This document shows positions 16,187 through 24,670 of a stretch of DNA of 44,128 bases, piece after piece. The notes below the pieces were generated by a model. The model searched no databases. It was not told the DNA's origin and saw only the letters and a program-made list of their open reading frames with translations. Where the stretch lies: positions 1 through 44,128 of the forward strand of contig PNML01000018.1 in assembly GCA_013823635.1 (NCBI GenBank), given 5' to 3'. The position numbers and the translations under genes are program-made. The stretch is from Polaromonas sp. (GTDB lineage: Bacteria > Pseudomonadota > Gammaproteobacteria > Burkholderiales > Burkholderiaceae_C). Every line of letters starts with the position of its first letter. The stretch's first letter is position 1.

Positions 16187-17014
16187 TCAATCGAGGAAGG
16201 CGCCGAGGTCGCCCTTGCTGGTCCATTCGTCGGGGTCTTTTTCCAGCAGGGTGTCCAGGTCCAGGCCCATGACCAGGCCGACCATGTCGGGGTACGTGGC
16301 GGCCAGGCCGTTGGCGTCGAGTTTGACCTCCTGCGCCCTTGCACGCCACACGGCGATGTGCAGCACACCCGCCAGCATCTCGTAGTGCTCACCCTCGAAG
16401 GGGGCATCCAGGTACTGCAATGAGCGCACGATGGCATCGGGAAAATTCCACTTGGCGGCGAAAGCCGCACTGACGTCCGAATAGGTGTAGCCCAGCGCGC
16501 TGCGCTCGGCCTGCGAGCGGTCCAATGCCAGGGGCGGCACGCTGAAGTCCAGGCGACGCATTTCATCGGGCATGCCCATGTGCATGACCAGGTCACCCAG
16601 GGCGTGGACCAGCCCGGCGGTGAAGGCCAGCCCCCCGTCCTGCTTCACCACACCCGCCAGGGTGCGGGCAATTTTGGCCACGTTCAGGCTGTAGCGCCAG
16701 AACTGCTCCAGGTTCACCCCTTGCACCTTGCGAAACGCCCCCCCCAGCGCGGCACCCATCACCATGGTGCGGACGTGGTTCAGCCCCAGCACAGAGGCCG
16801 CTTCCTGCACGCTGGCCACCTGGCGCTGCAGGTTGAAGAAACTGGAGTTGGCCAGGCGCAGGGCGCGGGTGGTCAGGGCGGGATCGGACGCCAGCAGGGT
16901 ACCGATGCGGCGCAGGTCGGGATCGTCCTTGTCCAGCTCGGTCATGAGGCCGGAGACGGCCTCGGGGATGCTGGGCAACGCACGGGGATGGTCCAGCAGG
17001 GCCTGAAGTTCCAT
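16187..17014 (-). CDS. HDOD-domain signalling protein (first of a tandem pair)
   Basis: A 275-residue HDOD protein beginning MELQALLDHPRALPSIPEAV. It shows the family pattern IGTLLASDPALTTRALRLANSSFF, EAASVLGLNHVRTMVMG, LEQFWRYSLNVAKIARTL, TAGLVHALGDLVMHMGMP and YSDVSAAFAAKWNFP. No catalytic HD metal ligands are seen. It is parallel in length and motif order to the following HDOD gene, so the pair arose by tandem duplication and then diverged. It is the first gene of a three-gene group ending in the patatin gene. A weak terminator-like element separates it from tex upstream, so its promoter should lie in 17015-17066. Confidence 0.9.
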   Translation of the reverse strand: MELQALLDHPRALPSIPEAVSGLMTELDKDDPDLRRIGTLLASDPALTTRALRLANSSFFNLQRQVASVQEAASVLGLNHVRTMVMGAALGGAFRKVQGVNLEQFWRYSLNVAKIARTLAGVVKQDGGLAFTAGLVHALGDLVMHMGMPDEMRRLDFSVPPLALDRSQAERSALGYTYSDVSAAFAAKWNFPDAIVRSLQYLDAPFEGEHYEMLAGVLHIAVWRARAQEVKLDANGLAATYPDMVGLVMGLDLDTLLEKDPDEWTSKGDLGAFLD

Positions 17015-17066
17015 GGTCTGTGCTCTTTCCGGTCTTTGAATTCTGGGATACCGCTGACGTTACATC

Positions 17067-17084
17067 AAAAACCCGGCCAAGCCG
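17067..17084 (-). terminator. Weak intrinsic terminator candidate after tex
   Basis: On the minus strand CGGC-TTG-GCCG forms a 4-bp stem followed by GGTTTTT, about 45 bases beyond the tex stop. A second hairpin closer to the stop (GGTGGCC-GCA-GGCCATC, about 17103-17119) lacks a T run. The short stem makes the call tentative. Confidence 0.35.
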
Positions 17085-17127
17085 TGGATTGATGCCGCGC
17101 AAACTGATGGCCTGCGGCCACCGCGCA

Positions 17128-19593
17128 TCACCGCTTGAGGCCTTGCAGCTTGGAGAACGCCGACGCCATGGCCGACGGCGCCTGCTCGCGCTCGGGCCGG
17201 TACTGCCCAGCCCCACCGCGCTGGTGACGGTTGGCGGGTTCAAACCGGTTGTCGCCCGATGCCCTGCCACCGGGACCGTCCTTGCGGGCGGGGGCGGCGT
17301 CCAGCTTCATGGACAGGCCGATGCGCTTGCGCGCCACGTCCACCTCCATCACCTTCACCTTGACGATGTCGCCGGTCTTGACGACCTCGCGCGCGTCGTT
17401 CACGAACCTGTGGCTGAGCTGGCTCACATGCACCAGCCCGTCCTGGTGAACGCCCAGGTCGATGAATGCACCAAACTGCGCCACGTTGCTGACCGTGCCT
17501 TCCAGAATCATGCCTTCACGCAGGTCCTGGATGTCCTCCACGCCGTCGTTGAAGCGGGCCACCTTGAAGTCGGGTCTGGGGTCGCGCCCGGGCTTTTCCA
17601 GCTCGGTCAGGATGTCTTTGACGGTGATGACGCCAAACCTGTCGTTGGCCAACAGCTCGGGGCGCAGGGTTTTGAGCACGTCGCTGCGGCCCATGACCTC
17701 GGTGATGGGCTTGCCCGTTTTGGCCAAAATCTGCTCCACCACGGGGTAGGTTTCGGGGTGAACGCCGGTCATGTCCAGCGGGTTGCTGCCACCGCGAATG
17801 CGCAAAAAGCCCGCGCTCTGCTCAAAGGTTTTGGCCCCCAGGCCGCTGACGTCCATCAGTTGCTGGCGGGTCTGGAAGGCACCATTGGCCTCGCGCCAGC
17901 GCACCACGGCCTTGGCCACCGTGCCGCTCAGGCCAGACACCCGCGCCAGCAGCGGCGCGCTGGCAGTGTTCAGGTCCACGCCCACGGCGTTCACACAGTC
18001 CTCCACCACGGATTCCAGGGTGCGGGCCAGCTCGCTCTGGTTCACGTCGTGCTGGTACTGGCCCACGCCAATGCTTTTGGGGTCGATCTTGACCAGCTCG
18101 GCCAAGGGGTCTTGCAGGCGACGGGCGATGCTGGCCGCGCCGCGCAGGCTCACGTCCACGTCGGGCATTTCCTGGCTGGCGTATTCGCTGGCGCTGTACA
18201 CCGAAGCGCCCGCCTCGCTCACCACCACTTTTTGCATGGCGTGGCAGGGGTGGCCGGGCTCTGTGCCCTTGACCATGAGCTTGATGAGGTCGGCGGCCAG
18301 CTTGTCGGTTTCGCGGCTGGCGGTGCCGTTGCCAATGGCAATCAGGTTCACCCCGTGCTGCTCGCACAGCTTGGCGAGCGTGTGCAGCGAGCCGTCCCAG
18401 TCGCGGCGGGGCTCGTGCGGGTACACGGTGCTGGTGGCCACCAGCTTGCCCGTGGCATCGACCACGGCCACCTTCACGCCGGTGCGGATGCCGGGGTCCA
18501 GCCCCATCACGGTTTTGGGGCCGGCGGGTGCGGCCAGCAGCAGGTCGCGCAGGTTGTCGGCAAACACCTTGATGGCGGTGGCCTCGGCGCTCTCGCGCAG
18601 GCGGGCGAACAGGTCGCGCTCGGTGGACAAACTCAGCTTGACGCGCCACGTCCAGGCCACGCATTTGCGCAGCAGGTCGTCGGCCGCCCTGCCCTGGTGC
18701 CGCCAGCCCAGGTGCTGGGCAATTTTGCCCTCGGCCAGGGTGGGCACGGCAGCGGTCCTTTTGGCTGTAGCAGACTTTTCAATACCATCAAGCGATGGGG
18801 CCTGTTTTTTATCTGAAACGCCTGTCGCAGCGGTGCCCGGCAGCAGATCGGGGGCCTGCAACTTCACGTCCAAAATCTCCAGCGCCCTCCCCCGGAACAC
18901 GGCCAGCGCCCGGTGCGAGGGCACGCGGGCCAGGGGCTCGTCGTAGTCGAAGTAGTCGCGGAACTTGGCCACGTCGGGGTGGTTTTCGTCCTTGCCGCTG
19001 GCCAGGCTGCTGCGCAGCAGGCCCTCGGCCCACAGCCATTCGCGCAGGGTCTGCACCAGTGCGGCGTCTTCGGCCCAGCGCTCGGACAGGATGTCGCGCA
19101 CACCATCGAGCACCGCCATCGTGGTGGAAAAGTCGGTGCCCTCGGGGTCGCCCACGGGCCGCACAAACGCCTGGGCCTGGGCCAGGGGGTCCAGCGTGGG
19201 GTCGGCCAACAGGCGGTCGGCCAGGGGCTCGATGCCAGCCTCGCGGGCCATCATGCCCTTGGTGCGGCGCTTGGGTTTGTAGGGCAGGTACAGGTCTTCC
19301 AGCTCCTGCTTGGTGGGCGCAGCCTCGATGGCGGCGCGCAGCTCGGGCGTGAGCTTGCCCTGCTCTTCAATGCCCTTGAGGATGGTGGCGCGGCGGTCTT
19401 CCAGCTCGCGCAGGTAGGACAGGCGGGCTTCGATCTCGCGCATCTGTATGTCGTCCAGGCCGCCCGTGGCTTCCTTGCGGTAGCGGGCAATGAAGGGCAC
19501 GGTGGCCCCGCCGTCCAACAACTCCACAGCCACCTGCACCTGGCGGGGCTGAACATGGATTTCCTGCGCGATCTGCGTGACGATGTGGTGCAT
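17128..19593 (-). CDS. tex: Tex-family RNA-binding transcription accessory protein
   Basis: An 821-residue Tex protein, somewhat longer than the usual 770-790. In order: an N-terminal helical region starting [12 protein letters not shown], with [19 protein letters not shown]; a YqgF-like nuclease fold ([17 protein letters not shown]); helix-hairpin-helix segments ([21 protein letters not shown] and a second one near GLGAKTFEQ); and an S1 RNA-binding domain at about 690-762 ([17 protein letters not shown]). The C-terminal tail is rich in Arg, Gly and Pro. Residues about 261-277 are encoded by a copy of the dispersed repeat (18763-18813) and partly explain the extra length. The ATG at 19593 gives the conserved N-terminus; the upstream in-frame stretch looks non-coding. 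Tex affects transcription and stress or toxin gene expression in other species. Confidence 0.94.
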   Translation of the reverse strand: MHHIVTQIAQEIHVQPRQVQVAVELLDGGATVPFIARYRKEATGGLDDIQMREIEARLSYLRELEDRRATILKGIEEQGKLTPELRAAIEAAPTKQELEDLYLPYKPKRRTKGMMAREAGIEPLADRLLADPTLDPLAQAQAFVRPVGDPEGTDFSTTMAVLDGVRDILSERWAEDAALVQTLREWLWAEGLLRSSLASGKDENHPDVAKFRDYFDYDEPLARVPSHRALAVFRGRALEILDVKLQAPDLLPGTAATGVSDKKQAPSLDGIEKSATAKRTAAVPTLAEGKIAQHLGWRHQGRAADDLLRKCVAWTWRVKLSLSTERDLFARLRESAEATAIKVFADNLRDLLLAAPAGPKTVMGLDPGIRTGVKVAVVDATGKLVATSTVYPHEPRRDWDGSLHTLAKLCEQHGVNLIAIGNGTASRETDKLAADLIKLMVKGTEPGHPCHAMQKVVVSEAGASVYSASEYASQEMPDVDVSLRGAASIARRLQDPLAELVKIDPKSIGVGQYQHDVNQSELARTLESVVEDCVNAVGVDLNTASAPLLARVSGLSGTVAKAVVRWREANGAFQTRQQLMDVSGLGAKTFEQSAGFLRIRGGSNPLDMTGVHPETYPVVEQILAKTGKPITEVMGRSDVLKTLRPELLANDRFGVITVKDILTELEKPGRDPRPDFKVARFNDGVEDIQDLREGMILEGTVSNVAQFGAFIDLGVHQDGLVHVSQLSHRFVNDAREVVKTGDIVKVKVMEVDVARKRIGLSMKLDAAPARKDGPGGRASGDNRFEPANRHQRGGAGQYRPEREQAPSAMASAFSKLQGLKR
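18763..18813 (-). repeat. Dispersed AGCGCTT repeat, copy R2, inside tex
   Basis: In the repeat's own orientation this reads GATAAAAAACAGGCCCC, then ATCGCTTGATGG and, after about 14 bases, GCTACAGCC. It is the only copy on the minus strand, which is also the tex sense strand, so its orientation relative to its gene is opposite to that of the other five. It is translated as [17 protein letters not shown] in tex without breaking the frame. Confidence 0.65.
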
Positions 19594-19760
19594 GTACTCG
19601 GGAGAAAGTGCGGGGGTCGGCCAAGCTGCCAGCCTGGCCCCCCAGGGTGGGAGCAAAGGGCGCAAAGTGTGCCACAGGGCCCAGCACCCTCCGCCCTCAA
19701 GTGGGCGCAACGCTGACCGACGGCGTGGGCGGCGCCTCAACCACCCGGTACCCCTCTGGG

Positions 19761-19766
19761 TAAAAT
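19761..19766 (+). promoter_or_regulatory. Possible -10 box for the PAS-GGDEF gene
   Basis: TAAAAT in an AT-rich patch 34 bases upstream of the ATG at 19795, within a GC-rich 200-base divergent gap between tex and this gene. No matching -35 hexamer is seen at 16-18 bases. The rest of the gap shows no other feature I can support. Confidence 0.28.
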
Positions 19767-19794
19767 GGGTTTTCAAAAATATTCAGGGACCAGC

Positions 19795-21102
19795 ATGCAA
19801 TTCCCAGTCAGTTTGCAGGGTTTGGAGGCCTTGCTCAACGCGGTACCGGACAGCCTGTTTCTGCTGGACCCGGACACCTCCAACATCCTCTATTGCAACC
19901 GGGCGGCCCACCAGGAGCTGGGCTACGCAGCAGAAGAGTTGGTGGGACACTCGGTGCTGAGCTTGCAAAAAGACGTCACCGGCCTGCCGCAGTGGGGCCA
20001 GATTGCCGAGGTCATCCGCCAGTCCAGCCCTTACGTCTTCGTGGGCCGCCACCGCCACCGCGACGGCCACGAAATCAGCGTGGAGGTGGTCACCAACACC
20101 TTCGAGTTCGACGGGCAGCCCTACTTTTTGTCGTCGGCACGCAACATCGGCAACCGCACCCTGCTGGATAAGGACATCCTGTCCCGCGAGGCCCACCTGC
20201 TGTTCGCCCTCAACGAAGCCTCCGATGGCATGTGGGACTGGCACCTGCCCTCGGGCAACGTGTACTTCAGCCCCCAGCTCAAGCGCATGCTGGGCTATGG
20301 TCCGCACGAACTGTCCCCCACGGTGGAGAGCTGGACCGCCAACGTGCACCCCGAGGACCAGACCCGCGTTTTCCAGGTGCTGGACCAGCACCTGAGGGGT
20401 GAGCGCGAACGCTACGAGGCGCAATACCGCCTGAAAAACCGCAACGGCCACTACCTGTGGGTGAATGACCGTGGCCGGGTGTGCGAGCGCGACCCCCAGC
20501 TGGCCCCGACCCGGGTGGTGGGCATGGTGCACAACATCACCGACCAGAAAATGCTGGAAATGGAGCTGATGCTGCAGGCCTCACACGACAGCCTGACCGG
20601 TTTGCGCAACCGGCGCGAGGCCGAGCAGGCCTTGCTGGCCCAGTTGTCCACCTGCCAGCGTCTGGGTGTGGCCCTGGGCGTGTGCCTGTTTGACCTGGAC
20701 CACTTCAAGCAGATCAACGACGTGCACGGCCACCTGGTGGGCGACCAGGTGCTGGTGCGTGTGGCACGGCACCTGAGCCAGGCCCTGCGCGGGTCCGACG
20801 CCCTGTTTCGCTGGGGCGGCGAAGAATTCCTGCTGCTGGTCCCCGGCCTGGGCGTGGGCGACATGCTGAAACTGGGCCAGAAGCTGTGCGCCGAGTTCGC
20901 CGCGCTGCCCATGGACGGGCTGCCTGGGGTCGAACCCGTCACCGCCAGCTTTGGCATGGCCGTCATGCCAGAACACGGCCAGACGTCGGCCGAGCTGCTG
21001 CTGGCCGCCGACACGGCGCTCTACAGCGCCAAGGCCGCAGGCCGCCACTGCGTGCGCATGGCACAGCCCCTGCCGCCACCGGCGCTGACCACCGTGGCGT
21101 GA
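19795..21102 (+). CDS. PAS-PAS-GGDEF diguanylate cyclase (soluble)
   Basis: A 435-residue cytoplasmic protein. PAS1 covers about 5-115 (LNAVPDSLFLLDPDTSNILYCNRAAHQELGY), PAS2 about 135-255 (ASDGMWDWHLPSGNVYFSPQLKRMLGY with the PAC end VVGMVHNITDQK), and GGDEF about 265-425. The active motif is GGEEF at 341-345, DLDHFKQINDVHGH is complete, and an inhibitory RxxD (RGSD) is at 332-335, so an active and feedback-inhibited cyclase is expected. There are no membrane segments. I chose the ATG at 19795 because AGGGA lies at a good distance upstream; an in-frame ATG at 19765 lacks one. It is divergent from tex and convergent with an SDR gene. Confidence 0.93.
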   Translation: MQFPVSLQGLEALLNAVPDSLFLLDPDTSNILYCNRAAHQELGYAAEELVGHSVLSLQKDVTGLPQWGQIAEVIRQSSPYVFVGRHRHRDGHEISVEVVTNTFEFDGQPYFLSSARNIGNRTLLDKDILSREAHLLFALNEASDGMWDWHLPSGNVYFSPQLKRMLGYGPHELSPTVESWTANVHPEDQTRVFQVLDQHLRGERERYEAQYRLKNRNGHYLWVNDRGRVCERDPQLAPTRVVGMVHNITDQKMLEMELMLQASHDSLTGLRNRREAEQALLAQLSTCQRLGVALGVCLFDLDHFKQINDVHGHLVGDQVLVRVARHLSQALRGSDALFRWGGEEFLLLVPGLGVGDMLKLGQKLCAEFAALPMDGLPGVEPVTASFGMAVMPEHGQTSAELLLAADTALYSAKAAGRHCVRMAQPLPPPALTTVA

Positions 21103-21125
21103 GGCGGGGTGCGGTGGTGGTGGGC

Positions 21126-22040
21126 TCAGCCCCGCAGCGCCGCCCGCAGCTTGGCGCCCACATCGGGCCGCTGCCCGAACGGATCGGGCGGGTTGCGCCC
21201 CTCCACCATCGCCTGCATGCGCTGCGTCACGTTGGCCAATGCCTGCGGGTGGCTGTAGATGTAGAACTGGTTGGCCTCCATGGCCGCAAACACCTTCTCG
21301 GCCACATCGGCCGCCGACACCTTGCCGCTGTTGACGGCTTTTTCGCTCATGGCCTGGCCAATCAGCTGGCTTTGGGTGGGGCGCTCGTCTGCCAGGGCGT
21401 CGGGACGGTTGCGGTGGCTCAGGGCAATGCCGGTGGGCACAAAGTAAGGACACAGCACGCTGGCCCCCACTTGGTTCGTCACCAGCGAGAGGTCCTGGTA
21501 CAGCGTTTCGCTCAACGCCACCACGGCATGCTTGCTGACGTTGTAAATGCCCATGTTGGGCGCGGTCAGCAGCCCGGCCATGCTGGCGGTGTTGACGATG
21601 TGGCCCTGCCACGCCGGGTCGGCCTGGGCGGCGGCCAGCATGTGCGGCGTGAAGCAGCGCACGCCGTGGATGACGCCCCACAGGTTCACACCCAGCACCC
21701 ATTCCCAGTCGGCCACGGAGTTTTCCCACACCAGGCCACCGCTGCCCACGCCCGCGTTGTTGAACACAAAGTGCGGCGCGCCAAAACGGGCCACCACCTC
21801 GGTGGCCAGCGCATCCATGGCTTCGGCGTTGGACACGTCCACGCGCCGCGCCATGACGGCTGCGCCGTGGCGTTGGCACTCGGGGCTGAGTTCGGCCTCG
21901 GCCGCAGCCAGCGCATCGGCCTGCACATCGACCAGCACCAGGTTCATGCCGCGCGCGGCGGCGATGCGGGCGCATTCCAGGCCAAAGCCTGAGCCTGCGC
22001 CGGTGAGAACGGCGGTTTTGCCACTGAAATCAACCATCAT
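21126..22040 (-). CDS. Short-chain dehydrogenase/reductase
   Basis: A 304-residue SDR. The coenzyme motif TGAGSGFG is at about 12-19, FNNAGVG follows, and the catalytic Ser (NTASMAGL) and YNVSK (Tyr and Lys) are intact. The C-terminal part, with VAEKVFAAMEANQFYIYSHPQ, is typical of a branch of SDRs of unknown substrate common in Burkholderiales and actinobacteria. Tandem ATGs are present; I took the outer one at 22040, which has GGAG upstream. It ends a minus-strand run starting with the SDR at 26003, though the 43-base gap to the GNAT gene leaves co-transcription likely rather than certain. Confidence 0.9.
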   Translation of the reverse strand: MMVDFSGKTAVLTGAGSGFGLECARIAAARGMNLVLVDVQADALAAAEAELSPECQRHGAAVMARRVDVSNAEAMDALATEVVARFGAPHFVFNNAGVGSGGLVWENSVADWEWVLGVNLWGVIHGVRCFTPHMLAAAQADPAWQGHIVNTASMAGLLTAPNMGIYNVSKHAVVALSETLYQDLSLVTNQVGASVLCPYFVPTGIALSHRNRPDALADERPTQSQLIGQAMSEKAVNSGKVSAADVAEKVFAAMEANQFYIYSHPQALANVTQRMQAMVEGRNPPDPFGQRPDVGAKLRAALRG

Positions 22041-22083
22041 GGGGAGTCTCCCGGGTGAAACAAAGTTGGTGGGTGGCCGCCCA

Positions 22084-22572
22084 TCAGGCGGGCCTGAGCA
22101 TTTCCACGTGCCAGATGCCGTCTTCCAGGTAGGGCTCACTGGCGGTGGCAAAGCCGTGTTGCGCGTAAAAAGCCTGCAAATGCGCCTGCGCGCCGATGCG
22201 GATGGGCTGTGGCCCCCACAGCTGGGCCAGCCGCACACAGGCCTGGGCCATGAGGTCGTGCCCCAGACCCGTGCCGCGTGCGGTGGCGGCGGTGGCCACG
22301 CGGCCTATGCTGGCCTCGGCAAACGCCACGCCCGCTGGCAGCAAACGGGCGCAGGCCCGCAGGTGCACGGGGCCGCTGCCATCGGCCACGTCCACCGCGC
22401 CCAGCAAATGGAAGGCCTGGGCATCCAGGCCGTCCATGTCCTGGAACACACAGGCCTGCTCCACCACAAACACCGCCGAACGCAGTTGCAGCAGGCGGTA
22501 CACATCGTGCCCAGCCAACTGGTCAAAGGGTAGGCAGCGCCACTGCACCGGAAGCGGGGTGCCGCCGTTCAT
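22084..22572 (-). CDS. ElaA-like GNAT N-acetyltransferase
   Basis: A 162-residue single-domain acetyltransferase. LLQLRSAVFVVEQACVFQDMDGLD is the typical ElaA N-terminus, IGRVATAATARGTGLGHDLM contains the acetyl-CoA pyrophosphate loop RGTGLG, and the end is FYAQHGFATASEPYLEDGIWHVEM. The acceptor is unknown. Its ATG overlaps the stop of the upstream GST gene by four bases (ATGA), so translation is coupled. Confidence 0.9.
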   Translation of the reverse strand: MNGGTPLPVQWRCLPFDQLAGHDVYRLLQLRSAVFVVEQACVFQDMDGLDAQAFHLLGAVDVADGSGPVHLRACARLLPAGVAFAEASIGRVATAATARGTGLGHDLMAQACVRLAQLWGPQPIRIGAQAHLQAFYAQHGFATASEPYLEDGIWHVEMLRPA

Positions 22573-23546
22573 GCGGCTTTCAACACGTAGCCGACGCGGG
22601 GGAAGTGCACGCGCACCGTGCCCGCGCGTTCGTCCTGCCGCAGCAGGGTGTAGCGGGTGCGGGTGGCGGCGAGCAGTGTGCCCAGCGTGGCCTCGGGGCC
22701 AAAACTTTCGGCGGCGATGGTGACTTCCGCGCCCAGCGCCAGACCGTGTTCGTCCTGAAACACCTCGTCGTCGGGAAAAAAGTTCAAGCTTTTTGGGCCT
22801 CCAGCGCTTGATGCGCTTGCACTGGCAGCTATGGCCTCCGCAGCAGTGCTTTTGACCATGTCGCCATGGCCAATGGCCGCCATACGGGCCAGCCAGTCTT
22901 GCACCGCAGGGGTGGCGTCAAAAATGGTGGCCAAGGTGGGCACCCGGTTCTGGGTGAACCACAGGGGGTGGTAGGCGGCAAAGTCGGCCAGGCTGGGTGC
23001 GCTGCCCAGCAGGTAGGGCGCGGGGCCACCCTGCTCGTGCAGCATGTCGGACAGGCGGCGCAAGTAGCTTTTGTAGGCGGCAGCCGCATCGGCGGGGCGG
23101 ATGCGCGTCATGTTGTGGGTCATGGCGGCGCGGTCGGCCCCAAAGGCCTTGGCCGCCTCGGGCGCCACACCGGCAAACGCCTGCGCCAGCCCGGCGGGCT
23201 GGAAGTTGTAGCCCATGGCCGTCCAGAACAGCGTGCTGTCGGCCCACTGGGCCACCGTGCGGTTGAGGCCTTTTTGCCCCTCGGGGAACAGCGAGGGCGT
23301 GGGGGCCAGGTGCTCCAGCACGGTGGCAATCAGCGCGGTGTCACACAACACGTCGTTGCCGATTTGCAAAAACGGCGTCTTGCGGTAGCCGCCGGTCAGG
23401 GCCACCACGTCGGGCTTGGGCGCGATGGACGGCACGATGACCGACTTCCACGTCAGGCGCTTGTGGCCCAGCATGAGGCGCACCTTCTCGGCGAAGGGCG
23501 ACATGGGGTAGTGGTGCAGGTAAATGTCGGGCAAGGCTTCAGACAT
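22569..23546 (-). CDS. Glutathione S-transferase-like protein with extra C-terminal domain
   Basis: A 325-residue protein, about 100 longer than a usual GST. Residues 8-85 form the thioredoxin-like half (IYLHHYPMSPFAEKVRLML; GYRKTPFLQIGNDVLCDT), and 90-235 the helical half (LLGSAPSLADFAAYHPLWF). A low-complexity linker at about 238-254 (IAASASASSAGGPKSL) is encoded by a dispersed-repeat copy. A strand-rich domain of about 70 residues follows (PDDEVFQDEHGLALGAEVTIAAES; TLLRQDERAGTVRVHFPRVGY). I do not recognise that last domain with certainty. It overlaps the GNAT gene and lies 12 bases after the CurA-like gene, in an apparent operon. Confidence 0.87.
   Translation of the reverse strand: MSEALPDIYLHHYPMSPFAEKVRLMLGHKRLTWKSVIVPSIAPKPDVVALTGGYRKTPFLQIGNDVLCDTALIATVLEHLAPTPSLFPEGQKGLNRTVAQWADSTLFWTAMGYNFQPAGLAQAFAGVAPEAAKAFGADRAAMTHNMTRIRPADAAAAYKSYLRRLSDMLHEQGGPAPYLLGSAPSLADFAAYHPLWFTQNRVPTLATIFDATPAVQDWLARMAAIGHGDMVKSTAAEAIAASASASSAGGPKSLNFFPDDEVFQDEHGLALGAEVTIAAESFGPEATLGTLLAATRTRYTLLRQDERAGTVRVHFPRVGYVLKAA
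22786..22833 (+). repeat. Dispersed AGCGCTT repeat, copy R3, inside the GST-like gene
   Basis: Reads AAGCTTTTTGGGCCTCC, then AGCGCTTGATGCGCTTG and, at the end, GGCAGCTATGG. It is antisense to the gene, so the codons read AIAASASASSAGGPKSL: an Ala/Ser linker exactly between the GST helical half and the extra C-terminal domain. It has the same orientation relative to its gene as R1, R4, R5 and R6. Confidence 0.65.
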
Positions 23547-23558
23547 GGGGGACCTCGC

Positions 23559-24575
23559 TCAGACCAGCTTGACCAGCTGCTTGCCAAAGTTTTTGCCCTT
23601 GAGCAGGCCAATGAAGGCCTCGGGCGCGGCGGCCAGCCCCAAGGCCACGCTCTCGCGGGGGCGCAGTTGGCCGGTGGCCACCAGGGTGCCCAGCTCGGTC
23701 AGGGCTTCGGGCCACACCTCCATGTGCTCGCTGACGATGAAGCCCTCGATCTTCATGCGGTTGACCAGAATCAGCGCCGGGTTGGCCATGGGCAGGGGCG
23801 CGCCGTTGTAGCCCGCGATCATGCCGCACACCGCGATGCGCGCGAACGCGTTGGTGCGCAGCATCACCGCGTCCAGCACCATGCCGCCCACGTTCTCGAA
23901 GTGGCCGTCAATGCCGTTGGGGCAGGCCACCTTCAGTGCCTTGGACAGGCCGATGGCGTCGGCGTGCTCCTTGTAGTCCACGCAGGCGTCAAAGCCCAGT
24001 TCGTTGACGGCGTAGGCGCATTTGTCTGGCCCGCCCGCAATGCCCACCACGCGGCAGCCGCGTGCCTTGGCCAGCGCACCAAAGGCGCTGCCCACCGCGC
24101 CCGTGGCGGCGCTGACCACCACGGTTTCGCCCGCCTTGGGGGCGATGATTTTGACCAGCCCGTACCAGGCCGTCACGCCAGGCATGCCGACAGCGCCCAG
24201 GTAGTGGCTCAGCGGCACATGGGTGGTGCTGACCTTGCGCAGCATGCCCACGGCGTTGCCATCGACCACGCTGTATTCCTGCCAGCCGCCCATGCCCACC
24301 ACGGTGTCGCCCACGGCGAACTTGGGGTGGCGGGACTCCACCACCTCACCGGCGGTGCCGCCGATCATCACCTCGCCCAGGGGCTGGGGCTGGGCGTAGC
24401 TCTTGCCGTCGTTCATGCGGCCACGCATGTAGGGGTCCAGGCTGAGGTAGTGGTGGCGCACCAGCACCTGGCCATCGGCCAGCTCGGGGGTGGCGGTGGT
24501 GACGAGTTTGAAGTTGGCCACTGTGGCCTCGCCGATGGGGCGGTTGTCGAGCACGATTTGTTGGTTCTGGGGCAT
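23559..24575 (-). CDS. NADP-dependent oxidoreductase, CurA / prostaglandin-reductase type (MDR)
   Basis: A 338-residue zinc-independent medium-chain reductase. It begins MPQNQQIVLDNRPIGEA and has YLSLDPYMRGRM near 48-59, the coenzyme motif AATGAVGSAFG near 155 and NVGGMVLDAVMLR, with a C-terminal GKNFGKQLVK. Relatives (curcumin/2-alkenal reductase CurA, leukotriene B4 dehydrogenase) reduce the double bond of alpha,beta-unsaturated ketones and aldehydes with NADPH. The absence of zinc ligands supports this. The ATG at 24575 has AGGA upstream. A hairpin and AT-rich 95-base gap precede it; the GST-like gene follows by 12 bases, suggesting a joint detoxification role for reactive enones, which is inference. 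Confidence 0.9.
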   Translation of the reverse strand: MPQNQQIVLDNRPIGEATVANFKLVTTATPELADGQVLVRHHYLSLDPYMRGRMNDGKSYAQPQPLGEVMIGGTAGEVVESRHPKFAVGDTVVGMGGWQEYSVVDGNAVGMLRKVSTTHVPLSHYLGAVGMPGVTAWYGLVKIIAPKAGETVVVSAATGAVGSAFGALAKARGCRVVGIAGGPDKCAYAVNELGFDACVDYKEHADAIGLSKALKVACPNGIDGHFENVGGMVLDAVMLRTNAFARIAVCGMIAGYNGAPLPMANPALILVNRMKIEGFIVSEHMEVWPEALTELGTLVATGQLRPRESVALGLAAAPEAFIGLLKGKNFGKQLVKLV

Positions 24576-24603
24576 GGGGAGTCCTGCAAAAAAGAAATGG
24601 AAA

Positions 24604-24639
24604 TTTCCTGATTGCGCAGCAAACTGTTCAATCAGGGAA
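24604..24639. other. Strong hairpin upstream of the CurA-like gene
   Basis: CCTGATTG (24607-24614) and CAATCAGG (24629-24636) pair perfectly with a 14-base loop, and one G-T plus two A-T pairs extend the stem to about 11 bp. On the minus strand a T-rich stretch (TTTCTTTTTT) follows about 12 bases later, just before the CurA-like ribosome site. It could be an attenuator or terminator between the thioesterase and CurA-like genes, or an operator. A palindrome GGAAATTTCC overlaps its edge. Confidence 0.5.
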
Positions 24640-24670
24640 AGCGCTGGGTGGCGAAAAAGCTTTAAAAATC

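Noticed and set aside
17020-18816. 598-codon open frame antisense to tex
   Set aside because: Antisense shadow of Tex, repetitive in His, Ala and Gly.
22866-24611. 581-codon open frame on the plus strand
   Set aside because: It opposes the well-supported GST-like and CurA-like genes, is His/Gly/Val-rich and has no known motif.
24650-24670. AT-rich AAAAAGCTTTAAAAATC resembling part of the dispersed repeat
   Set aside because: It lacks the GCC/AGCGCTTG core in the right order and spacing, so I did not count it as a seventh copy.
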